Below, piece by piece: positions 6,872 to 15,066 of a stretch of DNA of 48,989 nucleotides; the stretch's first letter is position 1, and each line of letters begins with the position of its first letter. This DNA is from an uncultured Bacteroidia bacterium (GTDB taxonomy: Bacteria > Bacteroidota > Bacteroidia > Bacteroidales > ML635J-15): assembly GCA_902791865.1 (NCBI GenBank), contig CADAXK010000008.1, positions 73,198-122,186 on the forward strand, read 5' to 3'. Made by a program: the position numbers and the translations under genes. Below the pieces are notes generated by a model. The model ran no database searches. It was not told the origin of the DNA and worked only from the letters and a program-made list of their open reading frames with translations.

Positions 6872-7231
6872 CTATTTAGTACCTAACACAAATTCGTGTA
6901 CCTTTATATAAGACCTGCATTTTGCTAGGCATCCTTCTGTTTCCTTTGCGGCTGGGCGGATCCATTTCTGAAGCTTCGTCTGGACAGAACCGTCTTTGTT
7001 TTCCACTTCGTAAGAGTGGAAGCGTTTTATGTCGTCCAGTCTTTTTGTCAGAACCGCTTCGCGTCTTCGTTGCTCATCCAGTGCGGCCTGGAAGTATTTT
7101 GTATTGTACAGTTCCGGATGGTCCTCGGCCAGACGAACCAGTTCCAATCTAGCAAGATACTCTTCTGTGCGCTTGAATCCGCGTCCTGTTGCCGCCATTG
7201 CGTATGCTTTCAGTTCTTCTATCGTTCTCAT
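6872..7231 (-). CDS. Hypothetical early protein
   Basis: 119 residues from the ATG at 7231, five bases after the preceding stop; the open frame continues upstream, but the overlap with the preceding gene makes the internal start preferable. Highly helical and charged throughout (RTIEELKAYAMAATGRG, then Arg/Glu-rich helices), with two cysteines near the C-terminus. No known domain seen. It is the last gene before the tRNA-like gap. Confidence 0.6.
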   Translation of the reverse strand: MRTIEELKAYAMAATGRGFKRTEEYLARLELVRLAEDHPELYNTKYFQAALDEQRRREAVLTKRLDDIKRFHSYEVENKDGSVQTKLQKWIRPAAKETEGCLAKCRSYIKVHEFVLGTK

Positions 7232-7236
7232 TGTTT

Positions 7237-7467
7237 TTAATCCATTAAATATTTTCCACTTTCTATCAGTTCCTTTGCCCTCCGGTCGCGTGCTGCCTTG
7301 GTGGGGAATGTCTCCAGGACCTTCCATGCACCGTATTTGTCGCTGAACCTTATTCTTGCGTTGCGGCCCGATTCATCGGCATCGTCGAGGCGCAGGAAGG
7401 TGTATCCCGCATCGAGCAGCTTCTCCTTCGACAGGCGGAACAATGTTGCTTCGGTAATCTGGCTCAT
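7237..7467 (-). CDS. Small hypothetical early protein
   Basis: 76 residues. Contains two strands (YTFLRLDDADESG and ARIRFSDKYGAWKVLETFP) and a C-terminal basic helix (KAARDRRAKELIESGKYL). The start overlaps the stop of the upstream HTH gene by 4 bp (ATGA coupling). Family not recognised. Confidence 0.6.
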   Translation of the reverse strand: MSQITEATLFRLSKEKLLDAGYTFLRLDDADESGRNARIRFSDKYGAWKVLETFPTKAARDRRAKELIESGKYLMD

Positions 7468-7715
7468 TTCTCGCCTCCTTCCTTTGCTTGTCCGCCATGG
7501 GCGGTTGTGTTCCTGTACTCGTCGGCAATCTTCTGCGCCGTCTTCACAATGCAGGCGTTGCTGGCGTTTATGTCGCGCGCACCGGTAAGCACTGCGCGTA
7601 CCGTGGCATAGCTGTAGCCGGTCTTGCTGGCTATGATTCCGTAGCTGCCGTGTGGCAACTGGCGGCGCAACTCCCTGAGTTCCGCCATCACCATTGGGGT
7701 TCTCTTGTTTGTCAT
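7464..7715 (-). CDS. Small helix-turn-helix protein
   Basis: 83 residues. Residues about 12-45 (ELRRQLPHGSYGIIASKTGY, then YATVRAVLTGAR) have the helix-turn-helix pattern of Cro/CI-like or RNA-polymerase-sigma-like small DNA-binding proteins, followed by a C-terminal helix and a Gly/Gln-rich tail. It overlaps both neighbours by 4 bp. Probably an early regulator of the element. Confidence 0.6.
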   Translation of the reverse strand: MTNKRTPMVMAELRELRRQLPHGSYGIIASKTGYSYATVRAVLTGARDINASNACIVKTAQKIADEYRNTTAHGGQAKEGGEK

Positions 7716-7900
7716 ATCTTTTGATTTTTAGGTTGTTCGTCTAGTTCCACTCCGCCTTTCTTCATTGCAAGGGCGCGAATCTTGCCGGCAAGTTCGGTGC
7801 TGGTCTCGTAGCGCAGGGCGCGGCGCACTGTCACCATCGACACCCCGAAAGTCCTGCATAGCTCCGTCACTGTCCCGTAATCGACTATTATCCTTTTCAT
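7712..7900 (-). CDS. Small helix-turn-helix protein
   Basis: 62 residues. VTELCRTFGVSMVTVRRALR (about 11-30) is a clear HTH: a first helix, a turn at FGVS, and a recognition helix. It is similar in pattern to the next gene (7464-7715) and may have arisen from the same family. It starts seven bases after the stop of the first early gene and overlaps the next by 4 bp. Likely early regulator or antirepressor-type DNA-binding protein (inference). Confidence 0.6.
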   Translation of the reverse strand: MKRIIVDYGTVTELCRTFGVSMVTVRRALRYETSTELAGKIRALAMKKGGVELDEQPKNQKI

Positions 7901-7906
7901 TTTCTG

Positions 7907-8563
7907 CTATTTTTTGTTATTTTTCTTGCCGGTTGATTTTTTATTGCTACCTTTGCGCTTGATAACCTTGCGGCAAACATCTTCGCCACGAGGTTTTGAG
8001 CCGGATGACATTGGCCGTGTTGAGCCTGATTCCGGCTTTATGGCTGGACGACCGGGAAATACAGATCCTATGACTCCAGCTTTTTTCTTTTCGTTTGCTA
8101 GTGCGTAAAAGTCAGTCACACAATATTCTATTACATTGCCACTCCTCTTTTCCCCTACAGTCAGTTTTGCTACGCCGTAGTAGCGTATCTTTACCCAAAG
8201 GATGTGTATTTTTATAAAGTGGAATTTTTTTGTTTGGTTCCCGCTTTTTGGTGCCAGGTCTTTTTCCTGTATGGCTGCATTCCTTATCACGTGCAAAATG
8301 TTAAGAGCCATTATTGCCGATGTGCGGCTCCTGCACGCCCAGTGACATGTTTCCATTATGCTGCGAGGGATAATGGTTACGTTTGCGTTGAGAGCTTTGC
8401 ATTCTACAACCTTATTTGCGTATCTCGCAAGCCGTCTTTCCAAAAATTCGCGGCGTTCATTTTCGGTTGCCGGAATTGCAGCAAGCGTACTTTGCGCTAT
8501 GCTGTTGTCGATGGACGGTAGTGTTGGTTTCTTTACTGTCATTTTCGCTCCCGCTTTTTGCAT
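7907..8563 (-). CDS. Hypothetical first gene of the early operon
   Basis: 218 residues from the ATG at 8563 (Met at 8542, MTVKKPTLP, is an alternative). The N-terminal 80 residues are helical (NERREFLERRLARYANKVVE); the middle holds a beta-rich part (FHFIKIHILWVKIRYYGVAKL); the C-terminal 50 residues are Pro/Ser/Gly and then strongly Lys-rich (GSNKKSTGKKNNKK), suggesting nucleic-acid binding. No family recognised. It is the first gene behind the repressible early promoter, a place where phages often keep host-takeover or replication-initiation functions. It would be a candidate to bind the iterons (inference). Confidence 0.55.
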   Translation of the reverse strand: MQKAGAKMTVKKPTLPSIDNSIAQSTLAAIPATENERREFLERRLARYANKVVECKALNANVTIIPRSIMETCHWACRSRTSAIMALNILHVIRNAAIQEKDLAPKSGNQTKKFHFIKIHILWVKIRYYGVAKLTVGEKRSGNVIEYCVTDFYALANEKKKAGVIGSVFPGRPAIKPESGSTRPMSSGSKPRGEDVCRKVIKRKGSNKKSTGKKNNKK

Positions 8564-8590
8564 TTACTTTTTTGTTATCTTTACGGCAAA

Positions 8591-8641
8591 GTTTCAAATT
8601 GAAACTCGCGACAAAGGTAAAGAGTTTTTTTAATGCAACAA
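8591..8641 (-). promoter_or_regulatory. Early promoter with palindromic operator
   Basis: Minus strand: TTG (8641-8639), 19 bp, TACCTTTG (8619-8612). Immediately downstream, over the expected transcription start, lies GTTTCAAATTGAAAC (8591-8605), a 7-1-7 palindrome. A protein bound there would block the early operon; the divergent CI-like gene (8693-9148) is the obvious repressor. Confidence 0.6.
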
Positions 8642-8692
8642 TGAGAAATTTCATTATTTGCTTGTTTAAAATAATTCTAAAATAAAATTAAA

Positions 8693-9148
8693 ATGGAAAG
8701 TAAGAATAATCAAAGTGTTAAGGATAGACTTAAACTGTTTATTGTGTTTAAGAACATATCTGTAAGGGAGTTTGAGAGAAAAATAGAAGCTGCCTATGGG
8801 TTTGTTGGTAATATGTCTAAATCAACAAGTCCAGAAAAAATAATGAGAATTTCGAATGCCTATCCTGAGTTGAATGTCAAATGGCTTCTCTCCGGTGAAG
8901 GAGAAATGTTGCGTTCCGAGTCGCAGGTTCAGAACATCAGCGGTCATCACAATGCCACCACTATGAACGGTGACATCAGGCAGAGCGGAGAAGTTGCAGC
9001 CGGTAATGTATCGGCATTGTTCGACAGTAACAAGGAGCTGATTAGCCAGCACGGCGAACTTATCCGTCAGCATTCGGAGCTTATCCGCCAGCAGGACGAA
9101 CTTATCAGCATTATCCGCGATTTGACAGGAAAACTGACAGTGAATTAA
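8693..9148 (+). CDS. CI-like phage repressor without a cleavage domain
   Basis: 151 residues. Residues about 1-75 (KDRLKLFIVFKNISVREFER ... NVKWLLSGEGEML) match the phage CI repressor HTH family common in Bacteroidota, including the ending in which the HTH domain meets 'W-L-L-x-G-E-G-x-M'. Residues 81-110 are a polar linker. Residues 113-140 are a heptad repeat built on ELIRQHS (four copies), which should form a coiled coil for oligomerisation. There is no S24/LexA-like peptidase domain, so RecA-stimulated self-cleavage is not expected. It is divergent from the early operon and faces its operator. It is more AT-rich at its 5' end than the minus-strand genes. Confidence 0.8.
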   Translation: MESKNNQSVKDRLKLFIVFKNISVREFERKIEAAYGFVGNMSKSTSPEKIMRISNAYPELNVKWLLSGEGEMLRSESQVQNISGHHNATTMNGDIRQSGEVAAGNVSALFDSNKELISQHGELIRQHSELIRQQDELISIIRDLTGKLTVN

Positions 9149-9343
9149 TGTTTGTTTACAAAAATCAAGAATTATAACACCGCGCTAATATATAATAAGA
9201 ATAATATTAATAACCGGTGCGCCCCAGGTGCGCCAACAAGAAAAAAAATCCGAAAAGCAGAATGTCTGTATATGAGAGAAATATTGGTTGTAAGTACCTG
9301 AAAAATAGGGCTTTTGCGCTCCCTTTCTCTCCGCAACGAAAAG
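9149..9343. other. Gap at the right side of the element
   Basis: About 195 bp with no gene. It contains an AT-rich stretch (9180-9215) and a doubled GGTGCGCC (9217-9235) of unknown meaning. The element/host border probably lies in or near here, since rmuC beyond is host-like; no target-site repeat could be confirmed because the other end is outside the window. Confidence 0.3.
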
Positions 9344-9367
9344 AGTGAAGTTTTCTTCACTTTTTTT
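9344..9367 (+). terminator. Intrinsic terminator downstream of the repressor gene
   Basis: AGTGAAG (9344-9350), loop TTTT, CTTCACT (9355-9361), followed by a T run to 9367. Confidence 0.65.
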
Positions 9368-9375
9368 ATTTTTCA

Positions 9376-9383
9376 TATTTTTG
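9376..9383 (+). promoter_or_regulatory. Promoter -7 box of rmuC
   Basis: TATTTTTG, matching TAnnTTTG, 23 bp before the rmuC start; no clear -33 box. Confidence 0.4.
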
Positions 9384-9406
9384 TGGCATAATTAATAATA
9401 ATCAAT

Positions 9407-10747
9407 ATGGACATCATTACTATTATTACGCTTGTACTGTGTGTCGTGTGTATCATCGGCATCATCATTCTTGTTGTGCGCATAGGAGCAATTAAATCTT
9501 CAATGCCCGATATTTCTACCAATGACTTCAATCGGTTGGAGAATCGCCTGATTCAAGATAATCGTAACGAAAGGCAGGAACTGACCGACAACATTAATAA
9601 CATTCGTAGGGAACTTGGCGACAACGGGGATAAACTGCGTACACAATTGTTAGAGACTGCCGCAAAACAGAGACAGGAATCTAACGATAGTGCCAAATCG
9701 CATAGAGAAGAACTTTCAAATTCGTTTCGTCAGTTTCAGGATTCGTTCAGCAATATTCTGAAAGAACGTTTCGACGGGTTGTATAGTCGCCAGGATAAAT
9801 TGCTGGCATCTACCGAACAGAAACTGGAAGAGATGCGTGCAACTGTTGATGAGAAACTGCAGAAGACGCTGAACGATCGTTTGGGACAGTCGTTCAAACT
9901 GGTAAGCGAGCAGTTAGAGAGCGTGCAGAAGGGTCTCGGTGAAATGCAGAATCTTGCCAACGATGTTGGTGGACTGAAAAATGCGCTTACTAATGTTAAG
10001 GTGCGTGGTAACTTTGGCGAATTGCAGTTGAAGGCACTATTGGAGCAGATGCTCTCACCTGAACAATACGACGAAAACGTGGTCACTGTCCCAGGAAGCA
10101 CTGAGCGCGTCGAGTTTGCAATCAAGTTGCCTGGCAAGGATGAAAACAACAGTTTCATTTATCTGCCAATCGACTCCAAGTTTCCAAAGGATGTCTATGA
10201 CCAGTACATCGAAGCTATTGACCAAGGTGACAGTGGTAATATTAAATCAAGGTCACAGTTGTTTGAAAGCACTATCACCAAGATGGCCAAGGATATTTCT
10301 ACCAAATATGTTTCCACACCACATACCACAGACTTTGCAATCTTGTTTGTGCCTGTGGAGAACATCTATGCAGAGGTCATCCGTCGCACTGGTCTGATGC
10401 AGACATTGCGTGACCAATATCATATAATGGTGGCAGGTCCCACAACATTAGGCGCATTGCTGAGTAGTTTGCAGATGGGCTTCCATACATTGGCCATAGA
10501 AAAGCGTAGCAGCGAGGTGTGGAAAACATTAGCTGCGGTGAAAACGGAGTTTGCCACATTTGGTGATTTGTTGGACAAGGTGAAGAAAAATATTGACCAG
10601 GCATCCAAAAACATAGAAACTTTGCAGGGTACACGTACTCGTGCAATCAATCGTAAGCTTCGTGAGGTGGAGAGTTTGCCGATGGATCAAGCTGTAGGCT
10701 TGCTTCAGGCGGAAGCTGAGGATGTTGAAAATGATGATGCTGAATAG
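9407..10747 (+). CDS. rmuC: DNA recombination protein RmuC
   Basis: 446 residues. Residues about 4-28 form one transmembrane helix, followed by a long coiled coil (about 40-185) and then the conserved RmuC core (about 190-390; VRGNFGELQLKALLEQM, IDSKFP, FVPVENIYAE), which has a restriction-endonuclease-like fold in known family members. RmuC limits inversions at short repeats and is thought to act as a nuclease or DNA tether at the membrane; its precise activity is not settled. Length and domain order are normal for the family. It stands alone on the plus strand between the mobile element and a convergent minus-strand group, with a bidirectional terminator downstream. Confidence 0.92.
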   Translation: MDIITIITLVLCVVCIIGIIILVVRIGAIKSSMPDISTNDFNRLENRLIQDNRNERQELTDNINNIRRELGDNGDKLRTQLLETAAKQRQESNDSAKSHREELSNSFRQFQDSFSNILKERFDGLYSRQDKLLASTEQKLEEMRATVDEKLQKTLNDRLGQSFKLVSEQLESVQKGLGEMQNLANDVGGLKNALTNVKVRGNFGELQLKALLEQMLSPEQYDENVVTVPGSTERVEFAIKLPGKDENNSFIYLPIDSKFPKDVYDQYIEAIDQGDSGNIKSRSQLFESTITKMAKDISTKYVSTPHTTDFAILFVPVENIYAEVIRRTGLMQTLRDQYHIMVAGPTTLGALLSSLQMGFHTLAIEKRSSEVWKTLAAVKTEFATFGDLLDKVKKNIDQASKNIETLQGTRTRAINRKLREVESLPMDQAVGLLQAEAEDVENDDAE

Positions 10748-10793
10748 AACAGTGAACTTAAATGTTGTGAGTAAAAGTTGCTAGTTCCCACAA

Positions 10794-10824
10794 AAAAGAC
10801 ACAACCCAATGGATTGTGTCTTTT
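10794..10824. terminator. Bidirectional terminator between rmuC and the antiporter gene
   Basis: AAAAGACACAA (10794-10804), nine-base loop, TTGTGTCTTTT (10814-10824): works in both directions for convergent genes. Confidence 0.8.
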
Positions 10825-10845
10825 GTTATTTTATTTTCGTTTTCT

Positions 10846-12192
10846 TTATGCCAGTAGCCACAAGAATATTACCTGTGTCAGTACATAAACCGGCAATAAG
10901 ATAATCAACGAGAACTTAATCATATATCCGAAGAACGACGGCATCTTGATTCCGTTTTCCTCTGCGATTGACTTAACCATAAAGTTAGGTCCGTTGCCAA
11001 TGTAGGTCATAGCACCGAAGAATACTGCACCAACCGAAATTGCCTTCAACAGGATTTCGGGAATGTCGGCGACGATGTTTCCTCCTATTGCTGCAACGGT
11101 ATCTGGAGTAAGTCCTGATGCTACGCCGTGGAATGCCAGTGCTGTAGGTGCGTTGTCGAGGAATGAACTCATTGCGCCGGTGAGGTAGTAGAACTGCCAC
11201 GGCGAGTCAAGTCCCCACGATGCTGCGTTTGCCTTCAGGTACATCATTGTCGGAACCATTGTGGTGAAAATACCGAGGAACAATACAGCAACTTCGATAA
11301 TCGGTGTCCACGAGTACTTGTTGTCGGTGCGAACCTGCTTCTTGGTTGTAAGGAGCGACAATATTATAAGTACCACAAGAACAAACTCGCGGAGGAACTT
11401 AATCCACATCGGAGCATCTTCTTCGCCCATTGCTGGGATTGTGCCTGCATTGATGAAAGCTACCGAAGCAACAACGCCAGCCAGCCAGAGGAAGTTGAGC
11501 TTGCCTTCGAGTCTGATAGGCTGCTTCAAGGTCTTGTCGAGCATAATGTCGGCAGGATTTTCCTTCTTGTAGTAGTGCGTGTCAAGGATGAAATATATGA
11601 GCAACAGCGCAATGTTCGTGAATGCCCATTCCGGTACCAGGTGCAAGAACCAGGTGAAGTCGGCACCGCGCAGGTAGAGCAGGAACAGTGGCGGATCGCC
11701 TAGTGGCGTGAGAAGTCCACCGCAGTTTGCTACGCAGGCGATGAAGAACAATATGGTGTGTACCTTGTACTTCCGCTCGGCATTTGTGCGGATTACAGGG
11801 CGGATAAGAAGCATTGCTGCACCAGTTGTTCCCATTATTGATGCAAGTATTGCACCAAGTCCGAGGAACAGGGTGTTGACTTTCGGCGTTGCTTCGATGT
11901 CGCCTTTCAGGTGGATACCACCGGTAATCACAAACAACGAACCTAATAATATAATAAAAGGTATGTAGTCGAACAGCAACTGGTGTTCAAGACCATGTGT
12001 CATTCCGTTTATTATCAGGAAAATTGCTACTGGAGTTCCGAGAATCAGCGAAACGAGCAGTTTGTTAAGGTTTTTCTCCCACCAGTGTTCCATCTTGTGT
12101 ATCAACGGGCATACTGCAATCATAAGGAGCATCAGTACGAACGGGATGCTTGCCCATAGCGGCATTGTGGTTTCGGTAATGTCTAAAAGCAT
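10846..12192 (-). CDS. NhaD-like Na+/H+ antiporter (CitMHS_2/ion transporter family)
   Basis: 448 residues with about 11-12 hydrophobic helices spread over the whole length, an inner-membrane transporter of the ion transporter superfamily. Conserved features include the MGTTGAAMLLIRP segment, GGLLTPLGDPPLFL, and SSFLDNAPTALAF near the second half; these match the two inverted repeats of NhaD/ArsB-type carriers in which Asp/Asn and Thr/Pro residues line the ion path. Annotated in Bacteroidota as sodium:proton antiporter. Physiological role: sodium extrusion coupled to proton entry, or dicarboxylate/citrate transport; sequence alone does not decide. It lies 85 bp downstream of the acyl-CoA dehydrogenase and may be read with it. 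Confidence 0.75.
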   Translation of the reverse strand: MLLDITETTMPLWASIPFVLMLLMIAVCPLIHKMEHWWEKNLNKLLVSLILGTPVAIFLIINGMTHGLEHQLLFDYIPFIILLGSLFVITGGIHLKGDIEATPKVNTLFLGLGAILASIMGTTGAAMLLIRPVIRTNAERKYKVHTILFFIACVANCGGLLTPLGDPPLFLLYLRGADFTWFLHLVPEWAFTNIALLLIYFILDTHYYKKENPADIMLDKTLKQPIRLEGKLNFLWLAGVVASVAFINAGTIPAMGEEDAPMWIKFLREFVLVVLIILSLLTTKKQVRTDNKYSWTPIIEVAVLFLGIFTTMVPTMMYLKANAASWGLDSPWQFYYLTGAMSSFLDNAPTALAFHGVASGLTPDTVAAIGGNIVADIPEILLKAISVGAVFFGAMTYIGNGPNFMVKSIAEENGIKMPSFFGYMIKFSLIILLPVYVLTQVIFLWLLA

Positions 12193-12277
12193 ATAATCTT
12201 GTTTTTAATGTGTTATCTTATTATTTTTCTGATAAAGGTAAAAAATAGGAGAGGCGAAATGCCTCTCCCAGTAGAGT

Positions 12278-13420
12278 TTATCTTGTCAAACCTCCAGCGA
12301 TGATTATCTTCATGATTTCCGAAGTACCACCCGATGGAACGATTGCGAGAGCGTCGCGCATATATCTGCCGGCTGCGTATTCGTTGATTACGCCGTAGCC
12401 ACCCATAAGTTCGATGGTGCGCTTTGCTGCGCGGATAGCTGCTTCCGAAGCATACAACTTTGCTGCTGCTACATCGGGAACACATTCTGTACCACGGTCG
12501 TAGATTGCTGTTGCGTTGAAAAGCATATTTTCTGCAGCTTCGTATTCAACCTTGTTTTCTGCAATGAGGAACTGGATAGCCTGCAATGCTGTCATTGGCT
12601 TTCCGTAGATTACGCGTTCCTTTGCGAACTTGATGCCGTCTTCGAGGCAAGCCTTCAGTACGCCAGTTGCGATAGCTGCCATGCCCGAACGACCGAAGTG
12701 TCCGATGGTGTGCATTGCAACCTTCATACCGTCGCCAACCTTGCTGAGCAAGCAGTCGTCGCCAATCTTGACATCGTTGAGGATGACTTCGCCAGTTACC
12801 GAACCTTTGAGACCGAGCTTATGCTCTTCGCGGCCTGGTGTCAAACCTGGGGTCTCGGGCGGAACGATTACTGCGCTCAATATCTTGCGTCCCTTTTCGT
12901 TTACACCGCTGCAACCGATAATTACATTTACATTTGCAATGTGTGAGTTGGTAATGAAGCACTTACGGCCATTAACAACAAAACCTGTATCGGTCTTGTC
13001 GATTGTTGTACCTTGGTTTCCGAGGTCTGAACCGCCAGTCGGTTCAGTTGCCGAAAGACCACCAACCTTTGTTCCTGCGCAAAGTTCGGGCAAATATTTC
13101 TGCTTCTGCTCTTCGGTACCCCAGTTGAGGATAGCTGCAACGCCGAGGTCGTGTGTCATTATTGCGATTCCGAGGCCAGCCGAGTAGCGCGAAACTTCTT
13201 CGATGATGATTGCTCTTTCGGTAAGTCCGAGACCAACGCCGCCGTACTGCTGCGGAACAAAGCAACCGAGCATACCCATCTGACCGAGTTCCGGCCAAAG
13301 TTCTACCGGGCATTTGTCTTCTGCATCCCATTCTGCTGCGTGTGGAGCTATTTTCTGTTCTACAAATTCGCGGACAACCGTCTGCAACATCTTCTGATCT
13401 TCAGTGAAAAATTGAAACAT
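12278..13420 (-). CDS. Acyl-CoA dehydrogenase
   Basis: 380 residues, normal for the family: N-terminal helical domain (FFTEDQKMLQTVVREFVEQK), central beta domain with the FAD/substrate motifs (GLSATEPTGGSDLG; KCFITNSHIANV), and C-terminal helical bundle with RVIYGKPMTALQAIQF and the FAD-binding GGYGVINEYAAGRYMRDA. The position of the classical medium-chain catalytic Glu (before GTS) is Gly (PSGGTSEI), but CLEDGIKFAKE carries the Glu used by the isovaleryl/long-chain type, so activity is plausible. Substrate unknown; the partner gene upstream (AbfD/HpaB family) suggests a short-chain CoA ester such as crotonyl/butyryl or a branched acyl-CoA. ETF genes are not in the window. Confidence 0.88.
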   Translation of the reverse strand: MFQFFTEDQKMLQTVVREFVEQKIAPHAAEWDAEDKCPVELWPELGQMGMLGCFVPQQYGGVGLGLTERAIIIEEVSRYSAGLGIAIMTHDLGVAAILNWGTEEQKQKYLPELCAGTKVGGLSATEPTGGSDLGNQGTTIDKTDTGFVVNGRKCFITNSHIANVNVIIGCSGVNEKGRKILSAVIVPPETPGLTPGREEHKLGLKGSVTGEVILNDVKIGDDCLLSKVGDGMKVAMHTIGHFGRSGMAAIATGVLKACLEDGIKFAKERVIYGKPMTALQAIQFLIAENKVEYEAAENMLFNATAIYDRGTECVPDVAAAKLYASEAAIRAAKRTIELMGGYGVINEYAAGRYMRDALAIVPSGGTSEIMKIIIAGGLTR

Positions 13421-13491
13421 AATTCCTTTATTGTTTTGTTATTAAATAAAAAGCAGCGATTGCATTGCTGCAACCGCTGACTATATGTACT

Positions 13492-14949
13492 TTATTTCTT
13501 TACAACTACTGGGTCTGGAATATCTTCGGTGATACCGGCAACCTTCTTTGCCATTTCTGCGTATTCCTCGAATGGGGTTGATGCCTTTACTACCATCTTT
13601 GCGCCATCGGGAGAGCCGCCACCGTGCATACAGCCTGGTACGCCAGCACCGATAGTCAGCCACTCCGAAAGTCTAACGGCTCTCATGCGGCTTTCGGTCG
13701 AGCAGTCGCCAGCCTTGATGATGTTGGTGATGAATTCGCCGTATGCAGGATTGTGGAAGTCTTCGTATGTAGGTGCGCAACCTGTTTCAACGATACCGCC
13801 GCCGATTTCCTGGCAGAGACGCTTTGTTTCGTATGGCAATGTAGCAACATACATCTTGTTGAGGTGAGCAATCTTCGAGTTCGATACCCAAACGCCGTTC
13901 TTCTGTCCGCCGAGTGCCATTGCACCAACGCCAAGACCGAAAGTTGTTTCGTTGTTTGCTGCCATAGCAACAAGCTTGTCGTCGAATTTCTTGCTCGAGA
14001 TACCGTTTGCGCGAGCCATAAGCATGCTTGCACCAATCATGATGTCGCCCTGGCCTGCAACACAAGCGCCTATGCAAGCGCGGTAGTTAGCGGTGAAGTA
14101 TTCGATAACCTTGCCCGAATACTTGAATTCGCCAGCCATGAATACTCTTTCGTTCGGAATGAAAACATTGTCGAAGAGCAAGTAAGCCTGAGTGATACCG
14201 GTTTCTGGAATATCCCAGTTCTGCTTGTATTCGCGGTCATCGCTCGGACGGCGGGTTTCTACTATTGTGAGGCCTTCAATGTCGCGCGGGCAAACGAACG
14301 ATACTGCAAAGTCGGCATCGGTGTCCTTGTAGCCCGAACCCGGGAGGATGAAGATTTCGTCCGATGCAGCAACACCGCAAATCATAACCTTGGCACCGCG
14401 AACTACGATACCGTCGGCACGTTTTTCAACGATGTGGACATTGCTGTCGAGGCAAGGCTGCTGATGAGGTTTCATGCTACGATTACCCTTGGCGTCGGTA
14501 AGAGCTGCTGCGCAGAGGATTCCGCGTTCCTGAGCCGAAAGTATCCATGCTTTCAGTCTTTCCTGATAGTTGGTGCCAAATTCGGCATCGATGTCGTGGG
14601 TAACAGCCCACATTACATTCTGTGCATTCCAGCCGACGCAGGTTCCGCCAGAGCAAGTTCCAGTCAAGCGGTACATTTCGCGTTTCATACGGGCGTTGTT
14701 CATGATATCCTCGAGGGTTCTCATCATGCTGTTGAAACGCATAATCGGCTTTCCTGTGAAATCGGAAACAGTTGTGAAGATGTCCTTCTTTTCCTCGCAA
14801 GCTGCACCATCGTATGCGCGTGCGTGACTTTCAACTGTACGACGGGTTGCCGGGTGGGTTGTAACATCGGTGATTAATTCTCCATTCTTGTAGATATTTG
14901 GTCTCATTGCCTTGAGGGCTGCCAAATATTGTTCGCGTGTTCTTATCAT
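13492..14949 (-). CDS. 4-hydroxybutyryl-CoA dehydratase-like (AbfD/HpaB family) protein
   Basis: 485 residues, the family length. N-terminal MIRTREQYLAALKAMRPNIY and the FAD-binding part (about 140-290) match the 4-hydroxyphenylacetate 3-hydroxylase/AbfD family. In the clostridial AbfD a [4Fe-4S] cluster is held by Cys99, Cys103, His292 and Cys299. Here Cys99 and Cys104 are present (four residues between rather than three) and Cys296 aligns with the last ligand, but the residue seven before it is Tyr289, not His; an extra Cys292 lies nearby. The cluster could be held differently or be absent. If active, it would convert 4-hydroxybutyryl-CoA to crotonyl-CoA or a related reaction in fermentation. 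The acyl-CoA dehydrogenase follows 71 bp downstream. Confidence 0.75.
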   Translation of the reverse strand: MIRTREQYLAALKAMRPNIYKNGELITDVTTHPATRRTVESHARAYDGAACEEKKDIFTTVSDFTGKPIMRFNSMMRTLEDIMNNARMKREMYRLTGTCSGGTCVGWNAQNVMWAVTHDIDAEFGTNYQERLKAWILSAQERGILCAAALTDAKGNRSMKPHQQPCLDSNVHIVEKRADGIVVRGAKVMICGVAASDEIFILPGSGYKDTDADFAVSFVCPRDIEGLTIVETRRPSDDREYKQNWDIPETGITQAYLLFDNVFIPNERVFMAGEFKYSGKVIEYFTANYRACIGACVAGQGDIMIGASMLMARANGISSKKFDDKLVAMAANNETTFGLGVGAMALGGQKNGVWVSNSKIAHLNKMYVATLPYETKRLCQEIGGGIVETGCAPTYEDFHNPAYGEFITNIIKAGDCSTESRMRAVRLSEWLTIGAGVPGCMHGGGSPDGAKMVVKASTPFEEYAEMAKKVAGITEDIPDPVVVKK

Positions 14950-14983
14950 AATATTATCTTTTAATTTTTGAAAAAATGATTGG

Positions 14984-14991
14984 CAAAGATA
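14984..14991 (-). promoter_or_regulatory. Promoter -7 box of the AbfD-like/acyl-CoA dehydrogenase group
   Basis: TATCTTTG on the minus strand, 35 bp before the start codon. Upstream (14998-15032) lies a repeated TTACGATTTACGA-type sequence, which is also found near 43730. Confidence 0.45.
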
Positions 14992-15066
14992 ATCAATATT
15001 TACGATTTACGAAATACGATTTACGATTTTTAAATGGGACGGCTATCTTTGTCTAGAATTTATATT

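Noticed and set aside
12278..13420. Inactive acyl-CoA dehydrogenase because the classical catalytic Glu is Gly
   Set aside because: The alternative Glu of the isovaleryl/long-chain type is present in CLEDGIKFAKE.
13624..14877. 417-residue plus-strand frame over the AbfD-like gene
   Set aside because: Shadow of the AbfD-like gene; no domain, atypical composition.
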